A DNA stretch of 64,000 nt from Nymphaea colorata (Eukaryota > Streptophyta > Magnoliopsida > Nymphaeales > Nymphaeaceae): assembly GCF_008831285.2 (NCBI RefSeq), contig NC_045147.1, positions 14,362,854 through 14,426,853 of the forward strand. The letters run 5' to 3'. Shown here piece after piece: positions 36,544 through 48,523 of the stretch (position 1 is the stretch's first letter; every line of letters starts with the position of its first letter). The position numbers and the translations under genes are program-made. Under the pieces are notes generated by a model that was given only the letters and a program-made list of their open reading frames with translations, made no database searches and was not told where the DNA came from.

Positions 36544-38395
36544 TAAATCTCTGATGGTTGACTATAAAGACTCTTAACATCAATTGTCTTCCATCGGGTT
36601 TACCGTTAAGTTAACAGCAAAAATATCATTAAACTTATAATTATGCACATAAACTGAAAGCAGATAAATGTTTCACAGAAAAGAGATGGAAAAGAGAAGC
36701 ATTCTTTTTTCTACTTTAAATGTTGAAAAGAGAGAACAAGAAGGAAGAATGAGTTGGTGAACCACTAGAGGTTGAAGAATATGAACAACAATTCTTTTTC
36801 ATTTTATTTTTCCTTCCACATGGATGGGTTAGGCCCCAAATTTACCCTTAAACCCCACATGTTGGTTTGAGCTGTGGTCACCATCGTTGTTCATGTCTGA
36901 GCCTTGTACCATCCACATAGGGGTCGGTTGTGCCTGTTCAACATATAGGGGCTGAGAACTAGAAGGCAAGATCATGGATTTCGAATTACCCACAAGAAGC
37001 CATGGAGTTTACTTTGACTCACTGAACAGGGGACAAGTATATGCCAACAAAATATCTTTGTTTCAATTTTTATAATTAAAGCAGGTTATTTGTTAAAATA
37101 TTTGTACATCGCAGATCGCAGGTAGAATGACGTAACATCTAAGTTACCTTCCTTTCAAAAGGTAAAATAATTCTATTTTAATGTTATTCTTTACTCCAAC
37201 TCACATTGGCGGATTGGTCTCTCGCTTAAATGGCAGCTGGTTTCCCCATTCTTCCTCCCCACCCGGCGTCTCCTTTTTCTCAACCACGGGTATGTAAAAA
37301 AGTCAAGGGACACAATGATTCTTAATGGGCGTAGCAATTAAGGCACTGCTTCTACTTATTTTCTCTCTCTTTGTCTCTCTCTTTAAGAGGTAGAAAGAGA
37401 GAAGAAAAAAATTAATAATGTGTGACCCTAGGTGGGGCCTAGATAGATTCAAAATTGCATAAAAAGATGTGAATTGAGAAATCCTTAAGATCTCAACAAC
37501 ACAGTTTTAAAATCTATACTACATATTAAAAACCATAAACCATGGATTCAAAGTTGGAAGAGGAAGGTCCGACCTTGGACTTTTCTATATTATACATTAA
37601 GTCGTTGGACCCTTCCACGCTGACTAACTTCTCCTCCAAGCTTTTTGGGGTGGAGACCAATATGAAACTTTGAATTTGCATGTTAGATATTAGTGGACCT
37701 GAGTCCAGTTATACGGAACAGCCCTATAAGAACCGAGTCACAGTCTTAAAGCCAACTGAAAATTTATTAACTACATATTTAATGCTCCACGGCTGCTTCG
37801 AAGGCCTTTAAACGCAGCAAACTGTTCTCCAACAAACAAGCAACAATTTCAACCTGTGCCCTCTCATGTGAAATGAGCTCCCAAGTCCTCGCAACAAATT
37901 TGAACGCCAACGAATAGGTCAATGTACATACATATATATCCTTGATAGTGATATTTCAAGCTTCGATGACAGCAAGAACCGCCACGAATTTGAACTTGGC
38001 TTGAGGGTCAAAGGCCACAATTCAACAGGAAAAGGGAATCCCCACCAACGGTGTTCAACAAAAATGTTGACAAGATACCTGCTCGATCAAGAGGTCAGCA
38101 TAGACGTCGACAATCGGCTCCTCATGTTCATAGGACCTCACGTATGAAACAGGTGAACCTGTTGGCGATTCAACGGCAATTGGACTACCATTTTCAAATA
38201 AGAATCAGTACATCGTTTCCAAGCCCGTCCTGCGCGAAGATGAGATAGAAAATGCAGCAGTGAATCAATGCCAGTGTACACAAAAAGAAAAGAGGGAGGA
38301 GATAGAGAAATGGAGGGAAAGGTTTTAAATCATACAATTTATTATTTTCTTATGGGCAAACTATCACAAAATACAATCGTTTAATTACAACTAAG

Positions 38396-38480
38396 TGTGA
38401 GCAACGGGCCAGGTACGAAATGGGCAGTTGGGTACTCAGCCCGTGATGGGCCGGGCTTGGTCATTTGATACCTGGGCTAG
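38396..38480. repeat. GGGCC-rich segment resembling hAT-type subterminal sequence
   Basis: Starts TGTGAGCAACGGGCCAGGTAC and holds several GGGCCGGGC or GGGCTAGCCC blocks in an AT-rich setting. A similar start, TGAGCATCGGGCTGGGTAC, is at 62179-62197. Such GGGCC clusters are frequent near ends of plant hAT-like elements; ends are not defined here. Confidence 0.4.
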
Positions 38481-38949
38481 CCCGATTAAAAAAATTTGCC
38501 GAGTGAGGATAGGTCGAATTGGGTATTGGGTGTTGCCTGGTCATTATTTGATGCAAATGGTTTGGAGATTCCAGCCAACATAGCCAACATGAGATGGAAT
38601 GCAAAGGAAGTTCTGATCAGAATTTTGAGAACTTTGCAGCATTTTTCTGAAGTGGCGTGTGTTTCACAACCTGATAGGATGGAAAAGTTCATGGGTTAAA
38701 TGTATAAAGGAGATCCTCATGGTCTCAGGGATCCAATCTTTTTGAGGAAGAAATTTCTTCTGGTTCATTGCAATCCTGCCCAATTTCGTTTTGGTTCATT
38801 GTAATCGTGCCTAAGAGGCAGCTAAAGTTTTGCAGGGCAGAATTGATTTGCATTCTGCGCTGTTGAATGGTCGACTGGCTAAAGGGGCTAAGGATGCATA
38901 TTCTTTATACATTTTTTAATTCTTTTGAACAAATTAAGGGAGTGATCCT

Positions 38950-39450
38950 CCCAGCCCATTTGCACGGTTGCACCGGAAACAAAACATAAACACTTCGTTT
39001 TGACTTGAAACAATCGACTAACTTTTACCAATTAGTCGCGATCTTCCGATCATGCTAACCTGAGCAACCGCCTACGAAAAGTCGGCTGCCAGGTAAATGA
39101 GCCGATAGCCAACTCAACAACTACACCGAGAGACAACCGCCACAAAAGGAGTTCTCGCGACGAGATCAGCGGTGTCCAATAATGTCACAAATGAGTCGTT
39201 AATATTTAAAGCGCAAGAATCCAACACCAAGAGCAACATCCACATAAGAGTTCACATAATTTGGTAGAGATTAAAATCAATCACCTGGTTTCCCAGCGGG
39301 ACACGGGATCTTGATTGGCTTGGCGACGTGCCGCCGACGGTACGTCAACCAAGAAGCATAAGTTCCCGGTAGCAAACATTCTTCAAATCCCTAGCGGATG
39401 ACCTTATTTGCGCGTAATCTGAAAGAGCGGCTGTTTGTTCCTAATCGGTT
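38950..39450. repeat. GC-richer block, possible solo LTR fragment
   Basis: Sudden rise in GC with many CG dinucleotides, no open frame, and sequence style like Copia/Gypsy LTRs (on the minus strand, CTCTTGGTGTTGGATTCTTG near 39210-39230). No matching second LTR or terminal duplication was found in the window. Confidence 0.3.
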
Positions 39451-39956
39451 AGCCCAACCGAAATGATCTAAAAAAACTAAAAAGAATTTTTATTTTCACA
39501 AAACCCTGACTGCTAAAAGGGCAAATTACCAATCTTCTGAACATCCTAGCCCAAATTACATGGTTACGTAGACAGATCTTCCTGATCGGAAGGCTGAAAG
39601 TAGTGATTCATTAGAAAAATATAACACTAGGCAAAAATGGAGGAAATCACCTATTAAAAACAATGCATAAAAAGAGACTGAAAGACAATGGGTTAAGAAA
39701 CAAAAGAGGCGCCGACCTTAGACTGCAAAATGTAGGTCGCCCATAGAGAAGCAACTAAGCATATGCTAACTTTCACCAGCTATATGGAATCTGAACATTC
39801 ACCATCTCAGCCCGAACGAGGAAAATATTGTTAAAGCAGGGAAGCAAGCCTAGAACGTACATTAGCCAACCACCTAATCAAGTTCATTCCCTATTTTACA
39901 AGCAACCCACCAGTACCACCACCCTATTCCACACCTGGCAAGAGACATGCAACTGC

Positions 39957-42900
39957 TTAATTAGTTTGCATGGCTTCAGCATGGTACTCCTCCAATTCCT
40001 TATCCAAATCATCTGCAGATTTATCCTGCAGCTGCCTCCTTCCACGCCCACCTCGTGCAGCAGCATTGCCACGGCCACGGCCACGACCCCGACCCCGGCC
40101 CCAGCCACCACGGCTCTGACCACGACCACGACCACGACCTCGACCTCCACGGAACCCTCTGATCAAATGAGAGAGAACACATACAATGAGACAGATCCAT
40201 AGCAATTTTGAGTGGTTGAATTAAATCTGGCCATGTGCGCATATAGAAAAAGTATGTTGCACACAAAAATTAGACTTCCCAGCTTATCCCCACTTAACTA
40301 GATGATGCAGATAAGATGAACCTAAAGGGAACGTAAAATTTATTGTTCCACCCAAAATCAAGCATAGAGAAAAGCACGTTAAACACCACAAAAACAACTA
40401 GTCGCCATTTCATTCAGTTATAGAAAGGGTTTTAACGCCAGATTTTCCAAAAAACTTAAATCAACCAGAAAAAAGACTTAACGTTTGACCAATTTCTTCT
40501 TCACATATTTTGCAAAACTGACCCCGCCTGATATAGGACTAGATAAATATTTATCAAGGGGAACAAAATGAAAGAAAAAAATTTTAGAAGCAGACCTTTC
40601 CCCTACAAATATTCTATCCCACAATCAAACCTTTATCACCCCTTAGATTTTAACAATTGAGCAAGGTTGTTGCAAGCTTGAACACATCCAGATGTATAGA
40701 TTCGGATTTCCATTGAAATGCCACAAGTGGTTGGAAAAACAAATAGCAAATTGTATGCTTACCCCACATTAGGATTCAGGGCATTAGCCACTCCAGCAAT
40801 TCGACCTCGCTCAGGCCTGTAAACATTCTTTCATTAGGATATTTTCAACTCCAGCGGAAAAGTATTAGCCCAAGATTTATAGTCAGAAACATGCAAAGAG
40901 TCAAAGTAGAACCCAGAATTGCAATGAGAGGAGCACCACAAGCCAACACCAACCATTCACACACACATGCATACATATACATAACGGCATATTTTCAGCC
41001 TATCTCAGCAAAGAACAGATAGTCCAAGTGCGTCAGATTCCAAAATAAGAAAAGAGTAGTTATGCAAAGTAGCAATTAGGCTACTAAAACTATTACTATA
41101 ATGGATGGAATCTGTGCCATCCTCACTCATCTGACCATTGACACACACATGTAGACAGGCACATAACAGTAATGCTTTCAGCCTGATCTCAGCAAGGAAC
41201 ATAACAAGGCACAGCACAGTAGCTTCTTTCAATTCATTCTCCCGGCCATCCAAAAATAATCTGCACAGTAAAAAAGGATTGAAAAGGAGGCACTGGTAAA
41301 GAAGGACCATTTTGTGTTTACTGCAACTAATGAAGATCCCCATGCTTTAATTCAACAGCACCTTTAGCATGCGCAAAAAGAAATACGTAGATAAGGTTAA
41401 CTTGAAAATCTGCTTGCTTGATTATTCTATACTACAGCTTACAATTTTGCCAAACTCATTAACTAACGTGACTATATTTTACCTACAATAAACTTAAGAC
41501 TGCTTGGAAGTGAGAGGCAATTAGAATAAAAATGGAGATGAATGGATCTATTGACAACATTCTCTCTAGAAAGCAGCTGGAATTCCATATTTCCATGCAC
41601 ACCCTTTCGATCTCCCACATCGCTTCCAAACAGAACAAGCATGGCAGATCAAAGGCATAAAATATTCATTGAATCCCCTATGGATAATCATCATCATCTT
41701 ACCATTTGCAGCTCCCAAACAAGGTTAAATTACCATATTTCAGGTCAGTAACATGATTATATCTCTTTCTAATCAAGATGCAAGCCCTCTTCAACATGTA
41801 CACCGAGTAGGCAATAGGAGGACATACCCATCATTATAAAATGAAGGCAAATATTAGCAATAGAATGACAGATATATGTGAAGATCTTCACTCACTCCAT
41901 AACCACTGTCCTCCGGCCTCTTCCATTAGCTCCACCGGTGACCTTAACACGAGCTGAAACGGGGACACCAGTATCATTACCAATCAATTCTATCTTCATT
42001 GGTTTCCCATCCAATGAAACATTGTTGTAACGCTTCATGGCTGCTATCGCATCACTTCGCTTTGAATATACAACTTCTGCTGTGCCCTGATGATCAGAAA
42101 CTGCAACGTCAAGTTCATGCCAAATTTTACAGATCATCAAAACCAATACAGCTAGAAAACTAAGTAACCAGATAGTGACAGAAATTAAATGAGAGAACAA
42201 AAAGGTCTAAAGATTAGACACAAATAATAGGCGGAGGTAGTGCACAAGCAAAGTCATTGACATTGCAATTCAGAAGCACAGAAGCTGAAATATGTCTACT
42301 TTGAGATAAATTTGGTACGGCAAAAGAGATTGTCCAATGCATGAAGAAGGGGCTAATGCTAGAAGCAGGATCCAGCCTTCATTACTGAGGAATATCTCAG
42401 AACACAAAAGGCAATGCTTGAAGAGTCTTTGCCTCTTATTATGTGGTTATCCATCTTACCAAGTTAAGCTGGCATTTACAGAATTTATTAGTGGATCCAA
42501 CTGTTTCTGAACAACGCTTTTTCAAGTCATTTCCAGAACATCATTTTTCCATTCAAGTATGTCTTGGAGTCATAAGAAGATACCAAACAATGACATCCAA
42601 ATGCTTCTAGCGTCCATCACTTGAGTACTCCACTGTCTTGGTTCTGTGAAGCCTTAAATTCACATAGGCAATTAAAGGCAGAAAAAACCCCTAAACCACA
42701 GTCCCAAATATCAGAAATAGTTGTTTGAATATTCTGATTTTATCACCAAAAAGAAGAAATTTGATCGTGTAATGTTTTCTAAAATATTGTCAACATAAAT
42801 ATCAGAGTGTTTTCCTTAAAAAAAATCCTTTACTGTTTTCCATTGTCAGTTTAATTTAAAATTCTAAGGCCATTTTGAACAGTTGTTAACATTTTCTTAC

Positions 42901-45900
42901 AAAATTAGTAGAAAACTCTTGTTCATCAATTTTTCTATTTTTTTATATATCTTCAAACTTTTTGAATTCCCTGCATTTTCATAAGGAAAGCAAACTTTAT
43001 GATAAAGTTAACAGCAACCCATAAAAATAAATTCCAATAACATTGCGACAATATCCCAAATTAAAAACCCTGTCCTTTGAAGAACGGAAGCCCCTGAAAA
43101 CCATCATCAGGCCCACATTCTACTAGAAAGCTTCTCCTCTGAAAGCACCTGTACAACTAGCACAGCCTCTCTCTAGCAGCAAGAAGCATTTTGATGCCTA
43201 TGATCCCCCCATGAAAATTTCCCAATATATGATCAATCAAACTTCAGGATTTGTAACATAGAATATGATGCAGAATGAGAACTGGAGATATTAATGTAAT
43301 TTATGCAAGACTTCCTGACCTACATCACACAGACTCGCTTGGAAGGGTGCTGCACCCATGTTTACCTGGATGGACACTGGTGGAGATGCAGGATACGGCT
43401 TGGACATGAAAAAATGATATCTGGTACTCTTGTTTTTTTTTTTAATTCATATTCTACGAAGACAACAAATATGTGTTTGTTTGCTCAAAATCTTACTCTC
43501 TGTGTGTGTGTGTACATGGTCTTGTTCTTGAACCCACATCTTTTAAAGATTCTCCAGACTGGTGATTGTAAGATGCAACCATTTGACGCAGTTCATAATG
43601 TTGTTGCACAAAGAAATTAGAGCTAAAGAAGGAACAGTTGTTCCCAAAATTCTTGCACACTGAAGTATGAAAGGCCCATAGCCACAAATATCGTTCCCAG
43701 ATTTTTATCGACATGGTTTTTCTTAGGTATTTTTTGGCAAAACTATTTTATTGGGAAAATCACGGAGTTTTTTAAAATAATAAAAAATCAAGATGTTCGG
43801 TAAAAATTCAATAAATGGAAAACTAATAAGTATTGTATTGCATTTCGGAGGAGGTCATGTTAAATACTTAAAACAAAAGGAAATAAAACAATCAAACAAA
43901 AGTTAAAAAAAAAACAGAAAATGAAATAAAAAAAATAAATGAAAAATCGCAAAAACGCGTTAAAATCATTTTTAACGTTTTTTCCATATATCGCCATATT
44001 TACTCATTTATCGTTTTCTTTATTTCTTTATTAATACTGCGATATTTGTGGCTATGAAAAAGCCTTAAGTAAACAAGTGTTCCCAAATTGTTACATGCAT
44101 GATGAAGTTAGAGAAGGACAGATGAAGGAAGCACTGACATAGGTTAAAGAGGTGATGTGGAATGTGAATGCTAATCACTAGCATTGACACACAAATTCAG
44201 ATTCTTATGAATTCAGGTGGTCTCCCATTGACACACAAGGTACTCCATGATAGGTCAAAGTCATCATACCCACTCAAACACCCCACAAAATTACAACAAT
44301 GCCTAAGGAACAACCAATTCTTCCATACAAGTTAGAAGAATTCAGCTTCTTTAAGAGATTGAGAAAAATGAATTCAAGAAGCAGATAACTGGCAACCAAA
44401 AAAATAAGAAAAAACATTTTGTTGTTACCAAAAGGATGAGGGCTAACCCATACAGAAGTCCTACTTCCATGCAGGGAGTTTCGGTTATTTTTTCCATGGT
44501 TCTTTAAAAGTTTTAAACTACTTAAATAGATCTGACCTATGTTCTTAATTTTGCAAGAAATGAGCCTTGGAATGACCAGTCGACGTACGCTAGAAGCACT
44601 TCTCTAATTTGAGACCATAAGTTCAGAATTCTGTTGGGAAATGTAAATATGCAAGTCTGGAGAAGATCACGTCTTGATTAAGAATGGGGAACCAAAAGAA
44701 AAAAGGAGCTGTCCAATTGGTACGAAGTATCAAGTATCTATAGTTTGCATTCTGAATATTTTAGTACTCATAATATCCTTGTGTGCCATCAATGGCAAAC
44801 ACAAGTCCCTAAATTGTTATAACCTTCCATTTTAGCAAAGCAGCCTCATTAATAGATCATGACTGTTTTCACTTTTCAGCTAGCACCCGTTGGAAAAAAA
44901 AAAAGCTTCTCAATTAGATGATTAATCAGAAAATTAACCACCACAAGTAACATCATCACTTTAACCAAGATTCCTATGGAAAGCAAGGATGATAACATGC
45001 ACTAGCAAGATTGGAAGTACAAAATCACTACAATCATTGAGGTTAGAAGCTACGACCAGAGCACAACCTCCAACAAATAAAAAAGGAAAGGAAATAATAC
45101 ATGCACATGTGGACCAGCTTCCTTACAAGCAAAACAAAGCAAGACCCACTATCTAACAGGCATATTCTTCCATTGCATGGATCGATCAATAACAATTATA
45201 ATGCATAGGAATATTTAAGATGCACGTGGCAGCAGAAAAATGACTTGAAAACACTACTTGACAGCAAGTATGAGTCATGAAAGTATGTCGAACAGAAAAA
45301 TGTAGAAAAATAATATGCTCAGTACGAAGTTGGTTTCAAGTCATCGAATTGCCATGTATAGGAAAATTTAATAGACACTGCAGCAAGCAAAATGAACTTT
45401 ACAAGCAAAACAAAGCAAGATCCACTATACAACAACTAACAAGCATATTCTTCCACTGCATGGATCGATCAATAACAATCACAACACATGGGAATATCTA
45501 AGATGCACATGGCAGCAAACAAATAACTTGAAAACACTACTTGACGGCAATTATGACAGTATGTCAAACAGAAAACTGTAAAAAAAAGTAATGTGCTCAG
45601 TACAAAGTTGGTTTCAAGTCAACGAATTACCATGTATATTGTATAGGAAAATTTAAGAGGCACTGCAGCAAGCAAAATGACCTAGAAACACTACCTGACA
45701 GTGTTTGTGACAATATGTCAAAAGAGTGTCACAGATATCACGAGATTTTTGAAAATTTCATGATATTTATGAGAAAATCAAATAAAACAAATAATCCGGA
45801 AAAAGTATTGAGAGTTTGAAATATCTCATAACCAAAATCTTGTGATTTTATCACGATTTTTTCACAAAATGTTAATTTAAAAAAAAAAAATTAATGGTTT

Positions 45901-47192
45901 ATGCTTTTTTATTTTTAAAAAAATTGTGAAGATTTTCCTGAGAAAAACAACATTCCCAAAAAGCACTCGAGAAAAACCTGGCCGATATTTTCCCATGAAA
46001 GATATTTGTAACAAGTAACGATGTTCTCAGTACAAACACGGTATCAAATTGATCAATTACATACACGAAAACCTAAGAAACAATCTGCATCAAGCAAATG
46101 ACATGGACACAACACTTAAAATGGCGTTCATGACTGTACGTCAGACACATAATGATGAAGTTTGTACAATTAAAGCGGAAACCGTACAGTTGAGCGACCA
46201 CTACGGTCATAATGTACTGCAAAATGTCTGATGTCTCCAATCTCCGAAAAAAGCTCCTGAAAAAGCAACGCCAAAACAGTGTTGAATAATGGGGCCATAA
46301 ATATAAGAACCGTCTGTCAACAGATCGTGCTAGCTTTCTCCAAACGTTGCCCACCTTAATATCCTCATTTGTCACCCCGTAATCAAGGTTTGAAATGTAT
46401 AATTTTGCCCCCATATCAATGCCAGCGGCTCGCAAGCTATCCTCAAACAAATCATGCTGCCATATCATATCCTTTGATCTGCTGAAAGTCTGGTGATGAA
46501 CGAAAAAGGGCGAGCAATACCCACATCGGCAGAATAAGAATGTCAGCACAACAACCACTTAACAGTAACAGCGCCGGGCTCCTCAAAAGTCAATGATAGA
46601 GATGATGATGATGAAAAAATTTTCCATGAACTCAAAGGAACCCCTATAACATACTAGAAGCAGTACTACTAGTAGTAGAAGAAGCCACTAGAATCAAAAT
46701 ATTTGCATCACAAGGATGCACTAAGTAAACCTTTTTGTATTGCATCAATCACAGTTTAGAAAATGTAAAGGGCCATCAATCGGCTCCCTGTAGGCGATCA
46801 AACAATACTCATAATACCGACGACTGCCGCCCACGATGCCCCAATTATAGACGTTCTCCCATGACCGGAACATCTTCAGTCGAACCGACTTGGGAACGGC
46901 AGTACCTTTTAAAGCAAAAAGACCTTAAGCTTATGGGTATTTGGCTTGCCTTGGCGATCGCATATGATGAGGGCCGAACATTCACCCGGAGCGGCCCCTG
47001 CCTCAAACCTGCCCGACCGGCGCCCCTTGTGCGACCAAACCCGCCGCCTCTGCCTCCTCGCCCACCACCACCACTACCACTACCACCACCACCAACCCCA
47101 CCACCACGGCCTCGGCCTCGGCCTCTGGCCCCGCCGTTCCTCCTGTTGGTTTTGATAATGTCTTCCAACGTCATATCCAGAGTCTTCACCAT
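39957..47192 (-). CDS. ALY/REF mRNA export adaptor (THO complex subunit 4), six exons, 297 aa
   Basis: Exons, 5' to 3' on the minus strand: 47192-46950, 46489-46355, 46256-46188, 42086-41896, 40816-40763, 40158-39957. All phases agree. The protein bridges spliced mRNA to the export receptor in the nucleus. An N-terminal UAP56-binding motif (LDMTLEDIIKTNRR, 5-18) is followed by an RGG-rich stretch and the conserved GPLRVNVRPSSYAIAK. The RRM spans about 109-190 (LYISNL at 111-116; GTAEVVYS at 150-157). A second RGG-rich region leads to a C-terminal UAP56-binding motif ending YHAEAMQTN. It resembles Arabidopsis ALY1/ALY2. Intron 1 has a GC donor (AAG|GCAAGC); intron 3 is 4.1 kb and repeat-filled. 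Confidence 0.92.
43677..44056. mobile_element. MITE-like element with 17-bp perfect terminal inverted repeats, 380 bp
   Basis: CATAGCCACAAATATCG (43677-43693) is exactly the reverse complement of 44040-44056. The outer flanks also share AAGGC in inverted orientation. The interior is very AT-rich with CGCGTTAAAATCATTTTTAACG-like self-complementary pieces. No open frame. Target duplication not resolved. Confidence 0.65.
45125..46150. repeat. 276-bp tandem repeat in ALY intron 3
   Basis: Copy one 45125-45400 and copy two 45401 to about 45685 share ACAAGCAAAACAAAGCAAGA, GCATGGATCGATCAATAACA, AACACTACTTGAC and GCTCAGTAC. A third, partial copy starts at about 45680 and resumes after an insertion at 46014 (CTCAGTAC, then CATCAAGCAAATGACATGG), running to about 46150. 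Confidence 0.75.
45728..46013. mobile_element. Second MITE-like element, 286 bp, inserted in the tandem repeat
   Basis: Begins TGTCACAGATATC and ends GATATTTGTAACA, imperfect 13-bp terminal inverted repeats (two mismatches). It is absent from the two complete repeat copies, where the flanks are continuous, so it is an insertion. The ends resemble those of 43677-44056. Confidence 0.6.
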
Positions 47193-48523
47193 CGAACGGA
47201 AACAATATTCGAACAGAAAACCCTAATCGACCGGGAAAATAGCAAGGCCAGCAAACTTCAAACCAGGCGCACAGACAAATACCGATGACAAGATGATGAG
47301 AGCAAGTCTCGGGGCGACGAGGAGAACGATGTGGGGGCTCGGAGGAAGGCGATAAATAAGACTAGGGTTTCTCAGGGAAGAAGAAATCTGACGCGCCGAA
47401 AGAGATCTGAGCGACGGGAGATTCTAGGGCTCAAAGGAACAAGAAATTGAGAGTGAGAGTGACACAGAAAAATGGGGGCACGGAGAAATTTATAGGCAGC
47501 GCGTGATCTGGTCTCCGGCTCTTTCTGTCGGAGTCAAAGAGTGGGACTACAACAAAAATGACGAACATGTCCCCGAGCCAACCGGACCCAGACACTGTCT
47601 TCGGCGGTTCGATCTTCACGCCGGCGGGGCTAAGAAATTTATGAAGTTAGCTCGTATCGTGGTTCCCGTCAATGAAAAGTCATTGCGTGTGTGTCAAATT
47701 CGTTGGCTGGTACAATACGGATTTTGATTGATAAACATGGACAGAGAACGAGGAGGAAACTTGTGTTCGTATGTATGATATGACATATAAAGGAAAGATA
47801 AACACGATCATAATGTCAAATATCCACAAAAATATAAAAGTACAGCAGAAATATACATTTTGGAGTAGATTTATGAATACTTAGTTATAGAACATTCGTA
47901 AGAACTCAAACGGGTAGAATGACTGCATCTAATTGCTAATCTATTTTATATCCGGTTAGCCGGATTTGGTAAATAAACATGAATCAGATTGTTGGAGTCA
48001 GGTTCAACATGCAATTTCACATTTGAATCTGAATATGACTCTAGTATTTAATTGGGATTCTATGAGAATCCATTCAATTACATGTTATCGGATCTTAATT
48101 TTGTTATGGTTTTTAAAAAATAGAGTCTTGACTCGATTATACAGAATCCAACCCAGTTAAGTAGGATTAAGGCTCGACATTATCCGAATCCGTACTCTTT
48201 ACGGTTTATTTGGAGTTGGACTTGAATATTTGATTGGACTACTACTATGTCACCAAGATCCGAATACACCATTGGTACCAGATTCAAAGGTCTCGGCCTC
48301 CAATCAAGGACTGGGTCGGTGTTTTGCGTTGCACCCGTCTGTTTCTCTGGCTGGTTCCAACCGTTCTCTCTCTCTCTCTCTCTTTTGGCGCGCGCGCGAA
48401 TGGCTCGATGCTCCTTCAGTTCTCGAATCTTTCTCATCGATTTCGATCTTAACTAGCGGTAGAGGGGGTCGCGTTCGCTTGTACGAAGAATCCGTGGAGA
48501 GGAGAAAAGGAAAGCGATTGAAA
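47193..48523. promoter_or_regulatory. Shared upstream region of divergent ALY and XPC genes
   Basis: 1.33 kb between start codons. The first 270 bases are the ALY 5' UTR. About 47700-48230 is AT-rich and holds GATCCGAAT-like scattered motifs and a TATCCGGTTAGCCGGAT palindrome (47948-47964). A (CT)n run followed by GCGCGCGCG (48365-48399) lies in the probable XPC leader or core promoter. Confidence 0.5.
47489..47494 (-). promoter_or_regulatory. TATA box of ALY
   Basis: On the minus strand GCCTATAAATTTCTCC, about 300 bases upstream of the ATG at 47192. It predicts a start near 47460 and a leader of about 265 bases. Confidence 0.55.

Larger units (their letters stand above)
31995..39956. other. 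Eight-kilobase gene-poor region between RLK and ALY
   Basis: After the RLK 3' UTR (about 300 bases) no gene is supported. It contains (TA)n at 33191-33209 and 34077-34100, a T-run of about 24 at 34662-34684, two related repeat segments near 34920-34990 and 35790-35860, a Tourist-like MITE (36382-36543), a GGGCC-rich segment (38396-38480) and a GC-richer block at 38950-39450. A 67-codon open frame at 38496-38699 has no motif I recognise. Confidence 0.5.
42087..46187 (-). other. ALY intron 3 (4.1 kb), repeat-rich
   Basis: Splits the RRM between RSGRST and GTAEVV. No coding content was found. It holds a MITE-like element (43677-44056), a 276-bp tandem repeat (45125-46150) and a second MITE-like element inside it (45728-46013). 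The rest is AT-rich and has no recognisable family. Confidence 0.8.

Noticed and set aside
38496-38699. 67-codon + strand open frame
   Set aside because: No family recognised; it lies beside transposon-like sequence. Mentioned only as spacer content.
39828-40202. Thr/Pro-rich + strand open frame
   Set aside because: It is the antisense of the RGG-rich last exon of ALY.
46735-47226. Proline-rich 163-codon + strand open frame
   Set aside because: It is the antisense of the Gly/Arg-rich ALY exon 1.
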